A stretch of DNA of 64,000 nucleotides, taken from Lentilactobacillus raoultii. GTDB lineage: Bacteria; Bacillota; Bacilli; Lactobacillales; Lactobacillaceae. The translations under genes and the position numbers were made by a program. The stretch is taken from positions 310,001 to 374,000 of the forward strand of contig NZ_LS422986.1 in NCBI RefSeq assembly GCF_900411375.1. The letters are read 5' to 3'. The notes under the pieces are model-generated. The model saw only the letters and a program-made list of their open reading frames with translations. It ran no database searches and was not told where the DNA came from. This document shows, piece after piece, positions 1 to 8,738 of the stretch (its first letter is position 1; each line of letters begins with the position of its first letter).

Positions 1-440
1 AAAAAGCTCAAAAACAAAGTTGTGTTAATAATTGTGATTACTAATAGTAGGCCAAAGGACCATTCAAAAATTCCTTTTCCCATGAATAGTTGATTGAGGA
101 TCGACCCAAAAAGAACGTAAGTGGTACTAAAGAGAATCGCATCAAATAACAGCTGCTTTTCGGATTGATGAAGCATCGATCGACGTGATGTTCGATAATA
201 GACCAGGTAGGAATTTCGATTACTCAGTTCAAAGACGATGAAGATAGTTGCGATCACTGGGCCAAAGAAGAAAATTGAGAAGGCGCCACTTTCGGTTGAA
301 AATAAGGATTGCCAAGCTTGGATTTCGGTTGCGTTTGGCTGAACATTGGTATTTTGACTCCAATTAAGCCATAAGAAAATGACCAAGATGATTAAACTGA
401 TAACCCGGTAACGAGTTCTTCTTTTAGCTGAAATAAACAT
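1..440 (-). CDS. Polytopic membrane protein, 3' end missing (runs off left edge)
   Basis: The frame is open from an ATG at 440 down to base 1 with no stop, so the C-terminus is outside the window. The roughly 146 visible residues start MFISAKRRTRYRV, followed by a first hydrophobic helix, a short outside loop with Asn/Thr, a second helix near SIFFFGPVIATIFIVFEL, then at least two more. The start overlaps the end of the upstream membrane gene by 17 bases, so the two are translationally coupled. The layout resembles membrane subunits of ABC-2-like exporters in lactobacilli, with the ATPase perhaps beyond the left edge, but no catalytic motif is visible and the function is unknown. Confidence 0.6.
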   Translation of the reverse strand, partial: MFISAKRRTRYRVISLIILVIFLWLNWSQNTNVQPNATEIQAWQSLFSTESGAFSIFFFGPVIATIFIVFELSNRNSYLVYYRTSRRSMLHQSEKQLLFDAILFSTTYVLFGSILNQLFMGKGIFEWSFGLLLVITIINTTLFLSF

Positions 441-1248
441 ATTTACCCCGCAATTTTAGCCAAAGATTACTGCCAACAATGATAGCACCACAAATCAATA
501 AGTAGCTGATTAGCGCTGAAAGATAGGTGCCCCAATCGTATTCGATAAATGGCTGTATAAAATAAGTTGAACTGGCCGGCATTGCGACCATAAAGAACCA
601 GATTCCCAGGGAAACTGGATAAACCAGAATGGGTCGTTTTAAGATCAAAACCAGTACCTGAACGACCACGGCAAATAACCCGAAGGCAGCGCTGACGATG
701 ACGGAATAGGCCAGGTAGGTTAAATTGGGATGGTGCATTTCTAATGCCAATAAATGAGAATACTTTGTCGAGTTCTCCAAGTCCATGAAAGATTGACCGT
801 TGTGAAATAGTAATTCTGCCAACAAAAAATCAAAGATAAATAACACTAAAAAGAGGCCCATAAAGACAATGAATTGGGTTAATTGACTGGTTACCAGGTA
901 ACGGTTAATCTTTGAAGAGCGGGACAAAGTCACATAATTGCTTTCAGTTTGGCTTTGTTCGACTAATCGTTGGGTGCTGATTAAAAGCAAATACATAGGT
1001 AGCAGCCAAATGATCATGGTCTGTAAGAATTGACCAGAAGTGTTGCCGGCTAGAAAAGTGGTCATGGTTGGGTGATAAACATTTTTAAAAGATAACGCAA
1101 TATGTTTATATCTTGCATAATCCCAAAATAGATAGTAATTTCCATACCAGGAAAATGCTTCGCCCAGGATGATGGCGATCAATAAGAATAGGATGCTTAG
1201 CATACTTCGCTTTGAATGTTTAATCGCGGTTAATTCCGATGATAGCAA
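424..1248 (-). CDS. Polytopic membrane protein, possible ABC-2-type exporter subunit
   Basis: About 274 residues with some six or seven hydrophobic helices and no soluble domain. I place the start at the TTG at 1248 because AAAGAGG lies 7 bases upstream. An ATG at 1305 in the same frame lacks a clear ribosome binding site. A first helix (MLSILFLLIAIILG) follows a short basic N-terminus, and a large outside loop follows it. The C-terminus is basic (LKLRGKYVYFS). It overlaps the next membrane gene, implying that the two work as a pair. I do not recognise a named family; a permease partner is an inference from topology and pairing only. Confidence 0.6.
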   Translation of the reverse strand: MLSSELTAIKHSKRSMLSILFLLIAIILGEAFSWYGNYYLFWDYARYKHIALSFKNVYHPTMTTFLAGNTSGQFLQTMIIWLLPMYLLLISTQRLVEQSQTESNYVTLSRSSKINRYLVTSQLTQFIVFMGLFLVLFIFDFLLAELLFHNGQSFMDLENSTKYSHLLALEMHHPNLTYLAYSVIVSAAFGLFAVVVQVLVLILKRPILVYPVSLGIWFFMVAMPASSTYFIQPFIEYDWGTYLSALISYLLICGAIIVGSNLWLKLRGKYVYFS

Positions 1249-1597
1249 TGGCTTTCCTCTTTCTATATGTAATGTATTTAATATTGGACATAATTCATCT
1301 ATCATAAAATACTTATTTCATTTAATCGTATCCAAGTGAATTTTTTGTGAAAACTGTTTGAAGATTTTGTGAACAGAATCTTTTTTGGCACCTAACTCCC
1401 TACATGGCAGTGATGATCGATCGATAAAATTATTTAGCTATCCAAGAAAATGATCGTTTTTCCCTCCATTAATTATTAAGAGAATCTAACAATTCATGAA
1501 TTATGAGCGACTTTTTTAACCATGTGAGCGATCTTTGCTAGTATAAGTTTGGCTTTAAAAAGGGTTAATTTTGATTGCTGAATGGGGGGAGCAAGTC

Positions 1598-2734
1598 ATG
1601 CATAAACGCTGGTTACTTTTCATGCCACTGGTTGTGTTACTGATGGGATGTAGTTTGTCGGCTAAGACGCCACAAAAGACGGCAACTAATCAGGATGGTC
1701 AATTTAATGGGGTCACCTTAGACGTTTCTCGGCACCATTATCACGTTGCAACGCTGGTTAAGTTTATTCAGTTGGTTGCTGATCACCATGGCCAATTTAT
1801 TCAACTACATCTAAGTGACGACAAGGATTTCGCTATTGAAAATCAACAGGTGGGTCAGACTCGTGATCGGGCCGTTGAAAAAGGCGGGGTCTGGCGAAAC
1901 AGGATCACTCATCAAGCTTTTTATAGCTCGTCACAGATTCACTATCTACTAATGATTGCGAAGCAAAGACACCTGACACTGATTCCAGAAATTGATACTC
2001 CCGCTCATGTGACTGGGCTGGTCAACACGATGAAGGCTGCCGGTAAGGCGCAGCTGGCTAAAAGGCTTAGTTGGCAGTCAAAAAGTTATGGGGATGAGCT
2101 TCATTTAAATGCGACCAGTATTGCGTTTGTGAAGGAAGTTGATCGACAAGTTGCAACAGATTTTGCCGGTCAGGCGAACGCTCGGTTTCACCTTGGCGGG
2201 GATGAGTTTACCGATAAAGTGACGAAAAACACCGCCTACATTAAGTATTTAAACGCCACCAGTCAAAACGTCGAAAAATTAGGATTCATTCCGGAGGCGT
2301 GGAACGATGGGTTTTTAAATCACAGTCTTAGTGCATTGAATCATCACATCCAAGTCACTTATTGGAATTGGACGGCTGATCAGTCCGGCAAACTGGGGGC
2401 ACTGCGGAAAAAGACGTGGGCTTCCATGCCGCGACTGATTGCTAATCACTTTAAAGTGTTGAATTACAATGATTATTATCTGTACTTTAATATTTCCAAA
2501 CAGAATTTGCGGCCGAAAAACGTTGCTTATATGAGCAGTGATATGAAACGGTACTGGAAGCCAACACTGTGGCATACCGATCACGCGACTAAGCTCAAAT
2601 CACGGCGCGGTATTGTTGGCAGCAGCGTTTCTTTTTGGGCGGACGCGGCTGGCAAGATTACGGATCATCAGATTTATCGAGCTGGTGAAAAATTTATTGA
2701 AAATTTTCTGGCACTTGCCCGAAAGCCAGTGTGA
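1598..2734 (+). CDS. Lipoprotein beta-N-acetylhexosaminidase, GH20, dispersin B-like
   Basis: Predicted secreted lipoprotein glycosidase acting on beta-1,6-linked poly-N-acetylglucosamine. I chose ATG 1598 because GGGGGGAG lies 7 bases upstream; the frame also extends back to a TTG at 1571. The signal peptide ends in lipobox LLMGC. Motifs in order: LHLSDDKDFAIE (dispersin-like substrate loop), PEIDTPAH, the GH20 catalytic pair Asp202-Glu203 in HLGGDEF, and YWNW near the C-terminus. About 378 residues, close to dispersin B. It is the first gene of an apparent four-gene operon with a PgaC/IcaA-type synthase, IcaD-like protein and deacetylase, which strongly suggests a role in trimming or releasing PNAG. 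Substrate assignment is inference from context and family. Confidence 0.85.
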   Translation: MHKRWLLFMPLVVLLMGCSLSAKTPQKTATNQDGQFNGVTLDVSRHHYHVATLVKFIQLVADHHGQFIQLHLSDDKDFAIENQQVGQTRDRAVEKGGVWRNRITHQAFYSSSQIHYLLMIAKQRHLTLIPEIDTPAHVTGLVNTMKAAGKAQLAKRLSWQSKSYGDELHLNATSIAFVKEVDRQVATDFAGQANARFHLGGDEFTDKVTKNTAYIKYLNATSQNVEKLGFIPEAWNDGFLNHSLSALNHHIQVTYWNWTADQSGKLGALRKKTWASMPRLIANHFKVLNYNDYYLYFNISKQNLRPKNVAYMSSDMKRYWKPTLWHTDHATKLKSRRGIVGSSVSFWADAAGKITDHQIYRAGEKFIENFLALARKPV

Positions 2735-2770
2735 TCAAGTTAAAATTCAATTATTAGGGGGGAGAGTGTG

Positions 2771-3985
2771 ATGGGGACACTTAGCTCATTTGTTATTTTG
2801 TATCCGGTGATTGTGTCGATTGTTTGGATTACCGGTTCGGTTTTCTTTTCAATTCAGCAACGCCAAGTACCATTGATTAATTTACATGAGGGCAAACCGG
2901 CGGACTTGGTATCAGTCCTGATTCCGGCTCATAATGAAGCTGAAACGCTGGCCAGTGTTGTTCAGTCGGTTTCTGAACTGACCTATTCACCTATTGAATT
3001 GATTTTAATTAATGACGGTAGCCAAGATGCTACTTTGAAGGTGATGAAGCAACTGGCACAACAATATCATGGGCAGCTGCCGATCGAAGTCCTTAACCTT
3101 CAACCCAATCAAGGTAAGGCCAATGCGTTAAATCAGGGTGCCAAAGTTGCTCGCGGTAAATTCCTGCTGTGCTTGGATGCCGACAGCTATGTTGACCGAC
3201 ACGTCTTGGAACCGATGCTGGCGCAATTTTATAACAATCCACGGGTTGGAGCGGTCGGCGGCAAACCGATCGTCAGAAATCGGACCAGCATTTTGGGCCG
3301 ACTCGAATTGTTGGAATACGTTGGTGTGATTGACATCATTAAACGGGGCCAAGCATTTGTGACGGGGCATATCACGACGGTTTCCGGCGTGGTAGTCGCT
3401 TATCGAAAAGCGGCGCTGGCTGATGTTGGCTGGTGGAATATCGATGCCATCACCGAAGACATCGACGTCACTTGGCGGTTGTATCAGCATCATTGGCAGG
3501 TAGTCTACTGCCCACAAGCCGTGGCTTGGATTCTGGTACCAGAGCACGTCAGAGATCTGATTCATCAGCGACAACGTTGGGCCCGTGGCGGGTTTGAAGT
3601 ACTGTTTCGCAATCGTAAGCTGCTGGTGACGGGGCGCCTCAGTGAGCAATGGCTGTTGCTTGATATGATTATCAGTGATCTCTGGGCCATTAGCTGTTCG
3701 TTTGTGACACTATTTTACTTAATGACGGTCCTGTTTACCGGCGATTTGATTCTGGACGGGGTGATTTTATTTTTACTGTTGCTGATTAGTTTGGTACAAT
3801 TCCTAATTGGTTACGCGGATTCAAAGAAATCGGACTTTATCAGTTGGCAAGACTTACTGCTACTGCCGCTGTACGTCATTTTCTACTGGTTTATTAATCT
3901 GATCAGTTGCTTAACTGCTTTGGGGTCGTTTTTTCTGGATCCAAAGCACACCGGCAGTTGGCGTAGTCCGGACAGGGGGCTTTGA
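2771..3985 (+). CDS. icaA: Poly-beta-1,6-N-acetylglucosamine synthase, GT2 (IcaA/PgaC-like)
   Basis: Processive membrane glycosyltransferase of family GT2, predicted to polymerise UDP-GlcNAc. The 404-residue protein begins with one hydrophobic helix, then the GT-A domain: VSVLIPAHNEAETL (nucleotide-binding start), LCLDADSYVD (DxD metal motif), ITEDIDVTWRL (TED acceptor/base motif) and QRQRWARGG (Q-x-x-R-W of processive synthases). Three or four helices follow. ATG 2771 is preferred over the adjacent GTG at 2768. It follows the GH20 gene by 36 bases and precedes the small helper gene with almost no gap. Cellulose or hyaluronan synthase would share these motifs; the flanking dispersin-like and deacetylase genes favour PNAG. 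Confidence 0.88.
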   Translation: MGTLSSFVILYPVIVSIVWITGSVFFSIQQRQVPLINLHEGKPADLVSVLIPAHNEAETLASVVQSVSELTYSPIELILINDGSQDATLKVMKQLAQQYHGQLPIEVLNLQPNQGKANALNQGAKVARGKFLLCLDADSYVDRHVLEPMLAQFYNNPRVGAVGGKPIVRNRTSILGRLELLEYVGVIDIIKRGQAFVTGHITTVSGVVVAYRKAALADVGWWNIDAITEDIDVTWRLYQHHWQVVYCPQAVAWILVPEHVRDLIHQRQRWARGGFEVLFRNRKLLVTGRLSEQWLLLDMIISDLWAISCSFVTLFYLMTVLFTGDLILDGVILFLLLLISLVQFLIGYADSKKSDFISWQDLLLLPLYVIFYWFINLISCLTALGSFFLDPKHTGSWRSPDRGL

Positions 3986-3987
3986 TC

Positions 3988-4290
3988 ATGAGAAAATCGC
4001 TACCATCTAAATTGATTATTCGTAAGCATTCATCGATTTTGGTAATGATCAGACGAGCACTGATCTTAATTGCATTATGGCTGGTGACCGGATCGATTAT
4101 TTATATTAATGTTTGCTTTCTATTAAACGCGTACTCAGACTCACTGGTTGCCGATTATCTGGTTTTGAATCTTTCGGTGAGAGCGTACGTTATCTTTGCA
4201 CTGCTAGTAGTTGTCGTCACCAGTTTAATGATTATCTTTGGTTGTTGGCGAATCCGTAGATTGAAACGGAGGGCTGAAAACCATGGGTAA
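3988..4290 (+). CDS. IcaD/PgaD-like two-helix membrane protein
   Basis: A 100-residue protein with two transmembrane helices (near residues 18-42 and 58-80) and basic ends. In ica/pga loci a small protein of this shape sits directly after the GT2 synthase and is needed for full synthase activity; that role is inferred here from position and topology because sequence conservation in this family is low. The ATG at 3988 follows an AGGGGG site and begins 3 bases after the synthase gene ends. The 3' end overlaps the deacetylase gene by 8 bases. Confidence 0.7.
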   Translation: MRKSLPSKLIIRKHSSILVMIRRALILIALWLVTGSIIYINVCFLLNAYSDSLVADYLVLNLSVRAYVIFALLVVVVTSLMIIFGCWRIRRLKRRAENHG

Positions 4291-5173
4291 AAAAGCACGT
4301 TTGGGGATTCTAATTGGTGTGATCATCGCTTTTTTAACGATTCTGGCAATTAGTGTTCACCATAATATCAAGTATGAATTGGGGAATCGGCCTGATTACG
4401 CGATTTCTAAACGGGATGAGCAGATCAAAAACGGGGTGATGGTCCTTTGCTACCACCGAATTTTGGCAGCCAATGAGATTGTTAAATTTGACCAGCAGGT
4501 TTCTCCCAACAGTCAGTTTCATGATTTTAACGTCAATCTTTCGCAATTTAAACATCAAATGGATGTCATTCAAGCTCATCACGTGAAAGTACTTGCCATG
4601 CCCCAGTTAATTAAATTAGTTAAAAAACATCGACCGATTCACGGTCGTTATGTGGTGATTACGTTTGATGATATTGATCGCACCATGATTGATAACGCAT
4701 TACCAGTTCTACTCAAACACCATTATCCATTTACAGATTCTATCATTACTGGTAATACTGGTTGGTATAAGGATGGCACCAAACTGGCAACGTGGCCCGC
4801 AATTCGACGGATGAAGAAGCGGGCAGGAAATTTAGTTACCTTTGCCGTCCACACCAATCGAATGCACTATTTAGTCGATCATGGGACACCGGTCTTTAAC
4901 CTGCCTAACAATTTTGTTCGGTTTAAGCGCGATTATGCGGTCAGTCAGCAAGTACTTAAACAAAAGCTCGGACATCGGTCGCCAATTTTTACCTATCCAT
5001 ATGGCAGTGGCACCCCACAAGTCCAAAAATTCCTGGATGAACGGCTTGGTTTGAAAGCAATTTTGACTTTAAACAATGGGTTGGTCACCACTCACAGTGA
5101 CCTTAAGGAGACCCCCAGAGTGATTGTTAATTCGAGTAGTTGGCCGAGTATTTCAAAATGGTTAAGCCAGTGA
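4283..5173 (+). CDS. icaB: Membrane-anchored polysaccharide deacetylase (IcaB/PgaB-like)
   Basis: Carbohydrate esterase family 4 (NodB-type) deacetylase, 296 residues, with a single N-terminal hydrophobic anchor (residues 8-26) and the catalytic domain outside. Visible motifs: MVLCYHRIL near residue 51, VVITFDDIDRT (motif 1 TFDD, metal and base Asp), AVHTNRMH (motif 2 histidines) and TYPYG (motif 3). In PNAG systems this enzyme removes some N-acetyl groups so the polymer sticks to cells. ATG 4283 has GGAGGG upstream. It is the last gene of the operon; no icaC-like acyltransferase follows, and a hairpin terminator lies just downstream. Confidence 0.85.
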   Translation: MGKKARLGILIGVIIAFLTILAISVHHNIKYELGNRPDYAISKRDEQIKNGVMVLCYHRILAANEIVKFDQQVSPNSQFHDFNVNLSQFKHQMDVIQAHHVKVLAMPQLIKLVKKHRPIHGRYVVITFDDIDRTMIDNALPVLLKHHYPFTDSIITGNTGWYKDGTKLATWPAIRRMKKRAGNLVTFAVHTNRMHYLVDHGTPVFNLPNNFVRFKRDYAVSQQVLKQKLGHRSPIFTYPYGSGTPQVQKFLDERLGLKAILTLNNGLVTTHSDLKETPRVIVNSSSWPSISKWLSQ

Positions 5174-5211
5174 AACCAACTGGCATTAAAAATGAAGTGA
5201 CTGTGTAAAAA

Positions 5212-5251
5212 AATAAGCCACCGGCACGAGATATGTGTCAGTGGTTTATTT
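5212..5251. terminator. Bidirectional terminator hairpin between convergent genes
   Basis: An inverted repeat pairs AATAAGCCACCGGCA with its near-complement on the right side, with wobble pairs. It is flanked by A-rich sequence on the left and TTTATTTTT on the right, so it can end transcription of the deacetylase operon from the left and the surface-protein gene from the right. Confidence 0.75.
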
Positions 5252-5259
5252 TTAAGTGA

Positions 5260-6468
5260 CTAATTGTAGTAGAAAAATGATTTATCATTATCTTCTGAAT
5301 TGCCGGTTGGATCTTGTTGACCAATGATCAGCGCGTAGCCATTGGCGTATCCGTTACCGTCATTGGCCACGATTTGGCCTAAAATATCGGGAACGTTATC
5401 GATGATCTGAATGCCGATTTGGTAGTTGCCCATCGAAGCCCGCTTATCTGCGTCATAACCGGTCTCGTTCAGCATCGTCTTAACTGCCTGTAATTTTTTA
5501 GCATCTGACCATGATGAATGTTTTAACAGGTAACGATCAATGTCTGGAAAAGCCCGAATATGACTATAGCCGCCAGTACCAATCGGCTTAACATCTTCAT
5601 CACTCATGATGGATTGATTGGCCGCGTCATAATTATACGCCGCAATTCTTGAAAGGTTGTAGTCGATCCGACTATTTGAGAATAGGTCAGCAATTTGCTT
5701 GGCTAGTTTTTGGTATTTAGCGGTTTGAACGTACTGGTTGTAGTCGGTATCACCTAGGAAATCATCAATTGGTACATAATTTTGGCCGGTATGGTTGGGA
5801 TTGGTTCCCCGCTTTAAGTAGCCGTGCCAAACGTAACCGCCGACGGTTCGTCCATTTCCTCTGAGGGTCCCACTCAAATAGTAGTAAACGGCGCGCTTTT
5901 TACCATGCCGCATCACAACCGTTTCGGTCCGGTACCAATTCATGCCGGGGAAATTCTTTAAATGAACGCGGACTTTACTGTGGTTATAATTCCACATTTT
6001 AATATCCTGACCATAGTATTTAGGATAATACGAGCCGGATTGGTTGGCCCATTTTTGTTGGACAATTTGGTATCCTTTTGGACTGTAACCCTTGGCTAAA
6101 TAGCCCTTCCAAACGTAGCCGCTTAGGGAGTGGGTGGTATTTTTCACTTGATAGTAAACAGATTTGTGGTTTCCATGCTTTAAGACCACACTTTTTGCCA
6201 AAAACCAGGTAGTTGCCTGATAATTTTTAAGATTATGCAGCTTTTTAGTGTGGTGAGCATTCCACATATAGGCATTGTGGGTCGTTTTGACGTGATAGGG
6301 TAAGCGGACAGCGTGCTTTTTATCGCTGTAAACGTGACTGTAATCCTTTGTTTTAACGATTCGATAGCTGCTTTTGGTCTTTGCCTGAACAGGCGTTGAC
6401 TGGGCATTTAAGCAGCCGACGCTCACTAGGAGCCCCAAGCCAATGGTGACAAACGTAGGCATTCTCAT
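5260..6468 (-). CDS. Secreted cell-surface protein with two ~68-residue repeats
   Basis: About 402 residues from the ATG at 6468, chosen because AGAAAGGA lies 9 bases upstream; the frame continues upstream but without a signal peptide. A signal peptide (MRMPTFVTIGLG...) ends near VQA-KT. Two tandem repeats follow, each running from MWN through a KSVV/ETVV...HG segment to GYVW(K/H)GYL(A/K)(K/R)G; they are rich in Tyr, Trp, Lys and His and resemble the SH3-like wall-binding repeats common in lactobacillus surface proteins. The C-terminal ~170 residues (from DDFLGDTDYNQY) form a separate domain I do not recognise. No LPXTG sorting signal is present, so attachment is probably non-covalent. Function unknown. 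Confidence 0.75.
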   Translation of the reverse strand: MRMPTFVTIGLGLLVSVGCLNAQSTPVQAKTKSSYRIVKTKDYSHVYSDKKHAVRLPYHVKTTHNAYMWNAHHTKKLHNLKNYQATTWFLAKSVVLKHGNHKSVYYQVKNTTHSLSGYVWKGYLAKGYSPKGYQIVQQKWANQSGSYYPKYYGQDIKMWNYNHSKVRVHLKNFPGMNWYRTETVVMRHGKKRAVYYYLSGTLRGNGRTVGGYVWHGYLKRGTNPNHTGQNYVPIDDFLGDTDYNQYVQTAKYQKLAKQIADLFSNSRIDYNLSRIAAYNYDAANQSIMSDEDVKPIGTGGYSHIRAFPDIDRYLLKHSSWSDAKKLQAVKTMLNETGYDADKRASMGNYQIGIQIIDNVPDILGQIVANDGNGYANGYALIIGQQDPTGNSEDNDKSFFYYN

Positions 6469-6650
6469 CAATAAAATCCTTTCTGAAAAACTGTAGCAAA
6501 CATCGTCATTATATAACATTTGATTGTCATAAATGAACTCATTTGCAGATTTGAAAGGCAAGCTTAAGAGAAGATTAGAAACTTGGCATAATTGCTAAAT
6601 TTAACGGTGAAACAATCGAATTGGCCGACCATTTCACCGTTAGTGTTAAC

Positions 6651-6854
6651 TTATTCCGAATTTGAAGCAACAAACGAGTAACCAATCATCACACAACCGA
6701 TTAGGGTAGACACAACGTGATACCACCAAAACGCATCGAATATGCGGCACTCACCTATCAGTAATAGATTGGTTAAAATAATCAGGCCGCACCAAAATGG
6801 AAACGCTTTATAAAAATTTCGATTAAACGACATCGCACTCATCCATTTCATCAA
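6651..6854 (-). CDS. Small two-helix membrane protein, hypothetical
   Basis: A 67-codon frame from a TTG at 6854 (ATG at 6851 also possible) encoding two hydrophobic helices (FPFWCGLIILTNLLLIG and WWYHVVSTLIGCVMIGYSFV). No convincing ribosome binding site precedes either start, and an internal ATG further down is possible. It stands alone between two minus-strand genes. I do not recognise it; it may be real because the hydrophobic pattern is protein-like. Confidence 0.4.
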   Translation of the reverse strand: MMKWMSAMSFNRNFYKAFPFWCGLIILTNLLLIGECRIFDAFWWYHVVSTLIGCVMIGYSFVASNSE

Positions 6855-6989
6855 CTATCAAATTATCAACTTCATGTTCACTAACTCTAGCATAATTCAG
6901 AATGTGATGGAAGACAAGTAATGTGCACTTGATGGGCAACTGTGACTACGCATCTTAATTAAAGAAATGTACACTACAACACTGTTAAT

Positions 6990-8729
6990 TCAATCAGATT
7001 TGCGAAAGGGATAAAGTAGAATAATCAGTCCAACAACCGTCATTAAAATGGTAGTGACAGTCATTGCAGTGTTCTGATATTGAACACGGACGGTGTGATT
7101 TCCAGCCTTTATATTTTTTAATAGTACTAGTTGGTGTCGACTAGTATTGAGTGGTATTTTTTGGTTGTCCAACTGCACTAGGTAATGGTGGTTATAGGTA
7201 ATAAAAGGCAGTTCGACTTCGGTTGCATCTTGGCTTAAATTAAATGAGATGTTGGTTTGATTACTACCAGGATTGAGGGTTGTGGGTAATAATTTATTGG
7301 AAGGCCTTAAAGCAGCTGAGTGAAATTGATCAGCGATTCTTTTGAAAACTCTAAAAGAACTTTGAGGTAAGTAATCTCCTGTGCCAGTATAAGTCATTAA
7401 ATGCTGATACTCATATTTATTGGTGACTTTATACCAGGCGACACCATCTTTATAGCCAAATCCATAATTTTCATTCATCGGGAAACTGATTTCAGGTGCC
7501 TTTAATTCAAAGTTTAAATGGCGCTGCTGGGTATTTAAGGATAACGTAACTGCCAGAACAGTTAGTGTCATGATAATGATTTGCCTAATTTGTTTTCGGG
7601 GAAAGCATGCGAGTAATTTACCAACCAAGTAACTAAAGATGAAGATCAAAAATAATTGTGAAAAAATAAGTATTCTCCACGGAAATTGGATTAAATGAAG
7701 ACTGGTGTGCTGAAAAATTTTCCAAGGGAATAAATTACTGCTAATCAAAAAGTAGCCAATTGAAAGCCAAAGCAGTTGGCGTAGGTACGTCGGCAAATAA
7801 CGATAACAAATAAGTCCCAAAATTAACCCCAAAGTCGCAAATAATGTGATCCCATACGTGATGTTATTGGTTAAGCTGCGAATTAAATAATCAGGGATGC
7901 TGATTCCTTGAAGGTGGGCATCATAAGGCTTAACCATGGAAGTACTGGCCCCGAAGCTTAGTGCAGGTAGCCAAAAACTACTGGTTACGAAAATCGTGAT
8001 ACTGATGGCTTTTAAAAGGTTAACAAATTTAGCCCTTGATAATTTTTTGATGTTTATCAAGGTAATAATAGTCATGGTAATAATGATGAAAATAAAATTC
8101 AAGACGTGACTTAAACAAATTAGAGAGAGTCCAAGGGCCAACATTTTGTATTTACCCGATGTCAACCAATGAAACAATCCGGCAAATGCCAAGGGGAGGA
8201 AAATGAGACTAAAGCTAATGCCGATGTCTCCCATATAGAAATTGTAGTTGACGGTTAAACCGGCCATCATGTATGAAATGGCAAAAATATAGGTTTCGGT
8301 GGTTTTTTTGTGATTTATGGATAAACAACTGAAGTAAGCAATGATTAGTCCAATAAATGTGGATAAAATGATGCCAAAGTAATAACTAAAAATTGGCTGT
8401 CGAATTATTAATCGACAAATGACGAATAAGTATAGCGGCAATTTGGGATACATACTCATAACGGCTGAACCGTTTTGATTAAACGTAAAAGTTGCGATAG
8501 ATGGAAAGAAGCCTAGATGTTGGATATTTTGGTACAATTCTTCAATTCGCTGTAGATGAAATTGTAAATCTTGGGCACCAAATAACCAACCATATCTAAG
8601 AAATACGATCACATCAAGAATACTAAAAATGAAAAAAGAGCCGACAATTAGCCATTGCTTTTTAAAAAAGATTTTAGTAACGCCGATTTTTGAAATTATG
8701 TCCATTTTAGAGGCCTTATTTTCTTTCAT
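6990..8729 (-). CDS. Large polytopic membrane protein, PTPS-related/GT-C-like family
   Basis: A 579-residue protein with about a dozen transmembrane helices, an early extracytoplasmic loop containing AQDLQFHLQRIEEL, and a ~150-residue C-terminal outside domain ending with a last helix and a basic tail. The loop motif with D and H after the first helix, and the overall shape, match the bacterial '6-pyruvoyl-tetrahydropterin synthase-related' membrane family (Pfam PF10131), which is thought to be GT-C glycosyltransferase-like despite its name. It starts 9 bases after the upstream GT-C gene, so the two form an operon, plausibly decorating a cell-wall polymer or surface protein. The donor and acceptor cannot be told from sequence. 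Confidence 0.65.
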   Translation of the reverse strand: MKENKASKMDIISKIGVTKIFFKKQWLIVGSFFIFSILDVIVFLRYGWLFGAQDLQFHLQRIEELYQNIQHLGFFPSIATFTFNQNGSAVMSMYPKLPLYLFVICRLIIRQPIFSYYFGIILSTFIGLIIAYFSCLSINHKKTTETYIFAISYMMAGLTVNYNFYMGDIGISFSLIFLPLAFAGLFHWLTSGKYKMLALGLSLICLSHVLNFIFIIITMTIITLINIKKLSRAKFVNLLKAISITIFVTSSFWLPALSFGASTSMVKPYDAHLQGISIPDYLIRSLTNNITYGITLFATLGLILGLICYRYLPTYLRQLLWLSIGYFLISSNLFPWKIFQHTSLHLIQFPWRILIFSQLFLIFIFSYLVGKLLACFPRKQIRQIIIMTLTVLAVTLSLNTQQRHLNFELKAPEISFPMNENYGFGYKDGVAWYKVTNKYEYQHLMTYTGTGDYLPQSSFRVFKRIADQFHSAALRPSNKLLPTTLNPGSNQTNISFNLSQDATEVELPFITYNHHYLVQLDNQKIPLNTSRHQLVLLKNIKAGNHTVRVQYQNTAMTVTTILMTVVGLIILLYPFRKSD

Positions 8730-8738
8730 TCTGATAGT

